Source: Lentisphaeria bacterium (GTDB taxonomy: Bacteria > Verrucomicrobiota > Lentisphaeria > Victivallales > UBA1829). From it: a stretch of 15,998 bases of DNA. A program made the position numbers and the translations under genes. The DNA lies in the NCBI GenBank assembly GCA_017540385.1, contig JAFYBD010000066.1, positions 1 to 15,998 on the forward strand. Reading direction: 5' to 3'. Positions 11,748-15,998 of this stretch are shown here, piece by piece; within the stretch, counting starts at the first letter, position 1, and the number at the start of each line of letters is the position of its first letter. The notes beneath the pieces are model-generated. The model had not been told where the DNA came from. It made no database searches and was given only the letters and a program-made list of their open reading frames with translations.

Positions 11748-13677
11748 TATTCAACTCCGAAGGAATTCGTATGCTGCGGAAAAGATTACGAATTTGATTC
11801 GGGCATGAACTTCTATATACGATTTTCAGAGTTGTTATTTGACAGGAAAAGTCAATCACAAATGCGAAATCGGTATTTGCCTTTTGCAGAACGCGCGACA
11901 AGTCTCGATTCGATGTTTCTATAAAAGCACTGCCTGAAACATATCGAAGCACGGGGGAAACAAATCTTCCTACATCATCAGTCCAGTTGCTTCCGATGAG
12001 GCGTTTGCATGACGGTGGCGTTGAAAAGAGATATTGACAGTATTGGTTTAATCGCGGGCCAATATTGCGTTCCAAATGGGATAGATAATCTTTTGATTCA
12101 ATACTTATTAGAATCCCATTGGGCAGTTGAATGATGTGATCGGGTCGTTTGCTATCTGTTGCACTTACTCTTGGAAGTGTCAACCAGCGATATTCCGTCC
12201 CATTATTCTGTAAGGATACCCCGCTCCAATCTCCGCCAGGAGGATTGCACATAGATTCAAAGCATTGTGTCTTAAGTAATTCTGAGAATAACAAGTGGAT
12301 TACCGAATCAACATCATTTTCTCCAGTTTTTTCTTCTACAGGAAACAATCTTGTGTTTTGCGGCATAGAAACCTGCGATGCAGCCTGAGGTAGAGATCTC
12401 ATAAAACCTGTTTGGCAAACAGGGATAGAGGCATTTCTAGAATCGCAAATGATTAAATCGCTCAAAGAGATAACAGCTTCCCATAACCCATTTTCCCTCG
12501 CTAATCGTTGCGGATCTTCACTAAGACGATGGATCATAGTTGATGGGGCTGGGCCATACACAAAAGTCAGAACCTTTATACTATCTCCCAACAACATTCT
12601 TAAAAACGGGAGAAGTCCTCGATCCGGTCGAGCATCATCCCCTCCGGGCTTGAAACCGTTAATCCAGCAGACCGCAATATCGCCATTCCCCGATAAGGAG
12701 CTTATAGCCCCATTGGAAAAATGTGGGTATTGTTGGCGTATTAATTGTATCATCTGGGGAACATTCTCTTCCCGAATAACACAAAAAGGAAGATCTCCAG
12801 ATGCAACAGCTGTTGCTATGTTTTGGATTGTCTGAAAAACAAAAGAAAATGATCTTGTCGTAGGAATCGTTATTCTCTTTTTCCTTTGAAAAGTAGATTC
12901 GTCTATGATTCGATTTGTGTTTCTAAAAAGCAAAAGATCCTGATACACTATTTGCCATTGGTTTGGGTTAAGTGACTTGCTGTTAGAACGTGCGGCTAAT
13001 TTTGTGACAAATAAAAACGCCTTTGAAAGAAGCGAATTGAAGAGAGAAGTCCCGCTTTGTCCAACAATCTTTGCACGTATGTAACCTAAAAGCTCGTCCC
13101 CGGCAATTACATCTTGATACAAAGAGCGATTGGCTTGGTCAGCTCCTGGATTCATTAAATATGTTATCATGACCTCATGACTGGTCATTTTTGAATATGA
13201 GATGAAACTGAAGGGGATGGCAGGATTTGGCATCCTTGGGGCTTTTCTGTTCCTATTGGAATCCAGTTCATAACCGCCTATTTCAGTGATAAAGAGATAA
13301 GGAATGTTGGTTCTCGCGATTGAATATGCTCTGCCGCTTCTCTGCCATGCCTGATTACCGGCGGGAAGAGCGCTGCAAAATTCTATTGCCAGGACAGGAA
13401 ATTCTGTGTTATTCTCAATTTTGGTTATGATAATATCGGGAGCCTCCCGCAGAACTCCTCCGGAATTCCGTATCGAAGCGATAATGTCATTATCCCACCG
13501 TCCAAATCCAGGAAAGAAGTGGAAAGAAAAAGTCTCTTCTCCACAGGACAGATGAATCGTGATTGCGGGGGGATTCCCCACTACAGTTTTTTGATGTGAA
13601 TTGAGTGCCTTTTGGAGCAAAACCAGCATGCGCTCGCACTCAACGATATTATCTCCATAAATGTTGTAAGTGTTCAT
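11680..13677 (-). CDS. Putative type II restriction endonuclease, PD-(D/E)XK, two-core
   Basis: A 665-aa protein not recognised from overall sequence. It is called a restriction enzyme from its position beside two methylases and from its nuclease motifs. The C-terminal core is complete: KRPDHIIQL (PD at 512-513) is followed by ILISIESKDYLSHLE (E527-S-K529), then NIGPRLNQY. The N-terminal region has a similar layout, EAPDIIITK (PD at 80-81) then VLAIEFCSALPAGNQAWQR (E99), but Cys101 stands where lysine is expected. A central block, GGDDARPDRGLLP (345-357), looks conserved. It is far longer than DpnB-type enzymes. Monomeric type IIS enzymes such as Mva1269I and BsmI are of comparable size, and Mva1269I carries two catalytic cores. 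The ATG at 13677 has GGAGG 4 bases upstream. AT-rich like its partner genes. Confidence 0.8.
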   Translation of the reverse strand: MNTYNIYGDNIVECERMLVLLQKALNSHQKTVVGNPPAITIHLSCGEETFSFHFFPGFGRWDNDIIASIRNSGGVLREAPDIIITKIENNTEFPVLAIEFCSALPAGNQAWQRSGRAYSIARTNIPYLFITEIGGYELDSNRNRKAPRMPNPAIPFSFISYSKMTSHEVMITYLMNPGADQANRSLYQDVIAGDELLGYIRAKIVGQSGTSLFNSLLSKAFLFVTKLAARSNSKSLNPNQWQIVYQDLLLFRNTNRIIDESTFQRKKRITIPTTRSFSFVFQTIQNIATAVASGDLPFCVIREENVPQMIQLIRQQYPHFSNGAISSLSGNGDIAVCWINGFKPGGDDARPDRGLLPFLRMLLGDSIKVLTFVYGPAPSTMIHRLSEDPQRLARENGLWEAVISLSDLIICDSRNASIPVCQTGFMRSLPQAASQVSMPQNTRLFPVEEKTGENDVDSVIHLLFSELLKTQCFESMCNPPGGDWSGVSLQNNGTEYRWLTLPRVSATDSKRPDHIIQLPNGILISIESKDYLSHLERNIGPRLNQYCQYLFSTPPSCKRLIGSNWTDDVGRFVSPVLRYVSGSAFIETSNRDLSRVLQKANTDFAFVIDFSCQITTLKIVYRSSCPNQIRNLFRSIRIPSELNIRIQVRSVPVRHHGQSIQEDHS

Positions 13678-13774
13678 TTCGCCTCCGTGTGAAAATGTGA
13701 AGATTATATTGATATTTGTGTTTCATTCATTGTTTTGCGGCTCTTTAGCCGAATGCTTTGTAGCTAAATTCCAT
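13678..13774. other. AT-rich leader of the endonuclease gene
   Basis: This 97-base stretch between the endonuclease start and the right repeat has no gene. It holds the Shine-Dalgarno sequence (GGAGG), the candidate -10 at 13703-13708 and the small hairpin at 13738-13751. Confidence 0.5.
13703..13708 (-). promoter_or_regulatory. Candidate -10 element close to the endonuclease gene
   Basis: A perfect TATAAT lies on the minus strand 25 bases before the ATG at 13677, but no good -35 stands 16-18 bp upstream. It could work with an activator, or the gene may rely on the promoter in the right 82-bp repeat. A 5-bp hairpin (CGGCT-CTTT-AGCCG, 13738-13751) lies between the two. Confidence 0.35.
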
Positions 13775-13856
13775 ACGCGTTGTGCCTTTCGGGACAGGGG
13801 ATGGCGCTGTTAATCTTTGTTAGGATACCATACACCGACTTCCCCCGTTTGTCAAA
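13775..13856. repeat. 82-bp direct repeat, right copy
   Basis: It is identical to 9717-9798 except at four positions: one A for G, a CC for AA pair, and one A for T. The CC for AA pair and the last change fall in and beside the promoter -10. It marks the right junction of the AT-rich island with resident DNA. Confidence 0.95.
13827..13855 (-). promoter_or_regulatory. Sigma70-type promoter inside the right repeat
   Basis: On the minus strand, TTGACA (13850-13855), a 17-bp spacer and TATGGT (13827-13832, 4/6). The next minus-strand gene is the endonuclease at 13677, with a leader of about 140 bases. Relative to the left copy, the -10 has changed from TATTTT to TATGGT. Confidence 0.5.
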
Positions 13857-13882
13857 TGCGGTTCGCAATTATGGGCACCTCT

Positions 13883-13916
13883 AAAAATAGGTATTCGGCG
13901 AATTGTCAGAGATACC
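13883..13916 (-). terminator. Candidate terminator of the Sel1/93-aa protein unit
   Basis: On the minus strand GGTAT (13912-13916) can pair with ATACC (13890-13894) across 17 bases, and TATTTTT follows (13883-13889). A smaller ATTC/GAAT pairing lies inside. It starts 2 bases after the stop codon at 13918. The stem is short, so the call is moderate. Confidence 0.4.
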
Positions 13917-13917
13917 C

Positions 13918-14199
13918 TTATATCAAATGATGCCGGTCCAGCCATTTCCTGAGCGGGGCTTTCAGACGCTCCACAATCTCGTCCATCTTTTCTTCGAGTC
14001 CGAATTCGCAGAGGATGATGTACAGCGAGCAGATCGGGATGATGATCCACTGCCAGAAGAGATAGATGCAGGAGAGGATCGCGAGACCGCCCTTCCATTC
14101 GAGCGCGCCGAGGAGGATGTCCGCCGCGAAGATCGCGCACAACGGCACGACGATCCATTTCCAAAGCAGATGGAGATGTCGGATCCAGAGCGGGTTCAT
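13918..14199 (-). CDS. Small two-helix membrane protein of unknown function
   Basis: A 93-aa protein, not recognised. Two hydrophobic segments are visible, at about 12-33 (LWKWIVVPLCAIFAADILLG) and 38-64 (GLAILSCIYLFWQWIIIPIC). Both contain the sub-pattern (L/F)WxWI(V/I)xP, so it looks like an internally repeated hairpin. The remaining C-terminal 29 residues are amphipathic and charged (EEKMDEIVERLKAPLRKW), probably a cytoplasmic helix. The start is the ATG at 14199, 29 bases after the Sel1-protein stop; a longer frame to 14370 overlaps the Sel1 gene and is rejected. It is likely co-transcribed with the Sel1 gene. No clear Shine-Dalgarno sequence. Confidence 0.7.
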   Translation of the reverse strand: MNPLWIRHLHLLWKWIVVPLCAIFAADILLGALEWKGGLAILSCIYLFWQWIIIPICSLYIILCEFGLEEKMDEIVERLKAPLRKWLDRHHLI

Positions 14200-14228
14200 C
14201 GTTGTCACACCACGGACAGCCGCGGGCG

Positions 14229-15998
14229 TCAGAACTCGGCGTAGCGGTTGAACGGGTCTTTCCCCAGCAGCGGGACCGCCTCGCGCTGGCGTTTCATGGC
14301 GTCGGCTTCCTTCCTCACTTCCGCGGCCTTGGCGGGGTTCTGCTCCACGCCGATGCCGAGCTCGTAACACTCCGCGAGCTTCTCCATGGCCTCCGGCAGG
14401 TACTCTATGTGGGGATTGGTCGCGACCGTGGGGGCCTCCGAGAAATAGTGGAACGCCTTCTTCAGGTCCTGCGGGACCCCGAGACCCTTCTCGTAGCAGA
14501 GCCCCATGTGGTACAACGATCCGACGTTGTCGCCCGCGTCGCTGAAGAGCCTGACCGCCTTCGCGTAATCCACCTCCGTGCCCCTACCGTAGAAATACTG
14601 GAGCCCGAGGAGATACAGGATGAAAGCGGTGCCGTTTTCCTTTTCGGCGGCCTTCTTATACCATGGGAACGCCGCATCCTCGTCGCCGAGCAGGTCGTAG
14701 CACCGGGCGATCTCGAAGGCTCTGTCGATTTTTTTGTACCACTCGATCGCCTCTTTGTAGTCCTTATGCAGGATGTAATACGTGCCGAGCGTACTGATGG
14801 CGTCCTTGAACGGCTGGTTCGGGTCGCCGTTCATGGCGGAGGCTTTCTTCAGCCATTTCACGCCCTCGGCCTCGTCCTTCGGCACGATCTCGCCCTTCAG
14901 ATAGTAGTTCCCCACCTCGTATTGCGCTCCCGTGTGGCCGAGCTCGGCGGCTTTCAGGAGCCATTCGAATCCCTTCTCCGGGTCCTTCTCCACGTCGTAC
15001 CAGCCGTTGATGTATGTTGATCCGAGGTTTGCCATCGCATAACGTTCGCCCCGTTCGGCCGCTTCCTGCCAGACCTCGAAGTCCGTTCGGATGCCGTTTT
15101 CCTTCCGGACACGCTTGACGGCCTCTTTCGCGCCCGGATAGTCCCCGGCGCTCGCATAACAGGTGATCGCCTGGTGCGGGTCCTTGTCGACGCCGATCCC
15201 TTTCTCGAAGAATTCCCCCATTTTGTACCATACCGCCGGCGCCCACTTGTTGACGCCGAAAGACCTGAACGCCGCCTGGTAATACCAGAATGCCGCCCGC
15301 CCCAGGTTCTTTTTCGCACCCCGTCCTTCCTCGTAATACCGCCCGAGCTTATACATCGCATCCGCTTTTTCGGGGGCATTGTTGCGGATTCGGAAAGCAA
15401 CGTCATTTCCGAGGCTCTGCAGGAGATCGTCGAACGTGGCCCCGTACTTATCCGGGACGCCCAGACCGCGCAGATACCACTTGACCGCCTCCTCGTCGCT
15501 CTGCTCCACGCCGGTCCCGGTCTCGTAACACGCCGCCACCTTCAGCATCGCGTCCTCGTTCTTGTTCTTTTCCGCGAGTTCGAGATAAGCCTTGAATTGT
15601 GCGGCGGCATCGTTCCCGGCGGCCCCGGCGGATGCACCGTTCGCGGACGGCCCGACCACCTTGCCCTCCCTGATGAGATCGGCGAGATGGAGTTGTGCGC
15701 CGTAGTGTCCCCGGTCGGCGGCCAGCTGATACCATTTGACCGCTTCCGGGAGGTCGTTGAATTTGTTTTCGTAGATATCCCCGATGGAATTCGCCGACCC
15801 GGCGTCGCCTTTCTCCGAGCCCAGCCGGAACCATTTCAGCGCCTCCCGTGTGTCCTTCCGTTCGTAGATGTACCCGATGTTACGCAGCGCGTCCACGTTT
15901 CCCTTGTCCGCCGCTTTCTTATACCATTCCAGCGCTTTCGCCTCGTCGCGCCCGACGCCGGTCCCGTCGCGGTAACAGTTCGCGACACGGACCATGCC
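14229..15998 (-). CDS. Sel1-repeat (TPR-like) protein, 5' end outside window
   Basis: At least 588 residues made almost entirely of Sel1-like repeats (SLR), helix pairs related to tetratricopeptide repeats that act as protein-binding scaffolds. About twelve units can be counted from their cores, for example CYRDGTGVGRDEAKALEWY, CYETGTGVEQSDEEAVKWY, YYEEGRGAKKNLGRAAFWY, FFEKGIGVDKDPHQAI, CYEKGLGVPQDLKKAFHYF and CYELGIGVEQNPAKAAE. A linker rich in Gly, Ala, Ser and Asn (GPSANGASAGAAGND) interrupts the array between early repeats. The first Met in the window (15995) is inside a repeat, so the gene continues to the right and its signal peptide or other domains cannot be seen. Partners are unknown; bacterial Sel1 proteins are often in signalling or envelope roles. 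Confidence 0.88.
   Translation of the reverse strand, partial: GMVRVANCYRDGTGVGRDEAKALEWYKKAADKGNVDALRNIGYIYERKDTREALKWFRLGSEKGDAGSANSIGDIYENKFNDLPEAVKWYQLAADRGHYGAQLHLADLIREGKVVGPSANGASAGAAGNDAAAQFKAYLELAEKNKNEDAMLKVAACYETGTGVEQSDEEAVKWYLRGLGVPDKYGATFDDLLQSLGNDVAFRIRNNAPEKADAMYKLGRYYEEGRGAKKNLGRAAFWYYQAAFRSFGVNKWAPAVWYKMGEFFEKGIGVDKDPHQAITCYASAGDYPGAKEAVKRVRKENGIRTDFEVWQEAAERGERYAMANLGSTYINGWYDVEKDPEKGFEWLLKAAELGHTGAQYEVGNYYLKGEIVPKDEAEGVKWLKKASAMNGDPNQPFKDAISTLGTYYILHKDYKEAIEWYKKIDRAFEIARCYDLLGDEDAAFPWYKKAAEKENGTAFILYLLGLQYFYGRGTEVDYAKAVRLFSDAGDNVGSLYHMGLCYEKGLGVPQDLKKAFHYFSEAPTVATNPHIEYLPEAMEKLAECYELGIGVEQNPAKAAEVRKEADAMKRQREAVPLLGKDPFNRYAEF

Larger units (their letters stand above)
9717..13856. 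mobile_element. Restriction-modification island flanked by 82-bp direct repeats
   Basis: The 3,976 bases between the repeats (9799-13774) carry only two DNA methyltransferases and an endonuclease. They are visibly AT-rich (roughly 40% GC by eye against more than 60% on both sides). No transposase, integrase or terminal inverted repeat is seen. The structure fits insertion of restriction-modification genes with a long target duplication, as described from genome comparisons in Helicobacter by Kobayashi and colleagues. Recombination between pre-existing repeats is the alternative. Confidence 0.75.

Noticed and set aside
9717..13856. Insertion sequence or integrative element
   Set aside because: There are no transposase, integrase, terminal inverted repeats or tRNA attachment site. 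Only restriction-modification genes lie between the repeats.
14200..14370. 150-aa version of the small membrane protein
   Set aside because: The added N-terminal residues overlap the Sel1 gene and are Arg/Gly-rich shadow sequence. The ATG at 14199 begins just before the first helix.
1..15998. tRNA, rRNA or riboswitch
   Set aside because: I saw no cloverleaf, rRNA-like or known riboswitch core in the intergenic stretches, all of which are short.

Overview
The window comes from a GC-rich Gram-negative bacterium. Two lipoprotein signal peptides with lipobox cysteines, a pectin-degrading PL11 lyase and sparse, often weak Shine-Dalgarno sequences would suit a carbohydrate-degrading member of the PVC group (Kiritimatiellota, Lentisphaerota or Verrucomicrobiota). 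That placement is an inference from gene content only; no rRNA or other taxonomic marker is present.

Layout, left to right. (1) 2-952 (+) is the 3' part of a rhamnogalacturonan lyase. It converges on a minus-strand operon through a symmetric hairpin (949-991) that overlaps both stop codons. (2) 5767 down to 983 (-) is a five-gene operon: an RdgC-like protein, an SrkA-like stress kinase, a 178-aa membrane-anchored protein of unknown function, an acyl-ACP thioesterase and a class C beta-lactamase-like serine hydrolase. Two of its junctions are ATGA stop/start overlaps. (3) 7650 down to 5977 (-) holds two tandem paralogous SGNH-hydrolase lipoproteins. One has a Gly/Phe-rich insertion just after its catalytic serine. 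The pair ends at a strong intrinsic terminator (5918-5950). (4) 9618 down to 7876 (-) holds two tandem paralogues of an unrecognised bitopic membrane protein. A possible third copy survives only as a C-terminal stub (9634-9711). (5) 9799-13774 is an AT-rich island with a type II restriction-modification system: a beta-class and an alpha-class DNA adenine methyltransferase (+, ATGA-coupled) and a convergent 665-aa endonuclease (-) that overlaps the second methyltransferase by 68 bp. (6) 14199 down to 13918 (-) is a 93-aa two-helix membrane protein, downstream of a long Sel1-repeat protein that runs off the right edge.

The most interesting structure is the pair of 82-bp direct repeats (9717-9798 and 13775-13856, 78/82 identical) exactly at the two junctions of the restriction-modification island. 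No transposase or integrase is visible. The arrangement matches insertion with a long target duplication, a mode described for restriction-modification genes. The repeat itself reads as a sigma70-like promoter on the minus strand (TTGACA, 17-bp spacer, TATNNT). The duplication would therefore keep a promoter in front of the resident membrane-protein operon and place a second copy upstream of the restriction gene. Two of the four differences between the copies fall in the -10 box.

The endonuclease is the least familiar protein. It has a complete PD...ExK core near its C-terminus and a second PD...ExC region near its N-terminus. Together with two adenine methyltransferases of different classes, this suggests, but does not prove, an asymmetric recognition site cut by a two-core enzyme.
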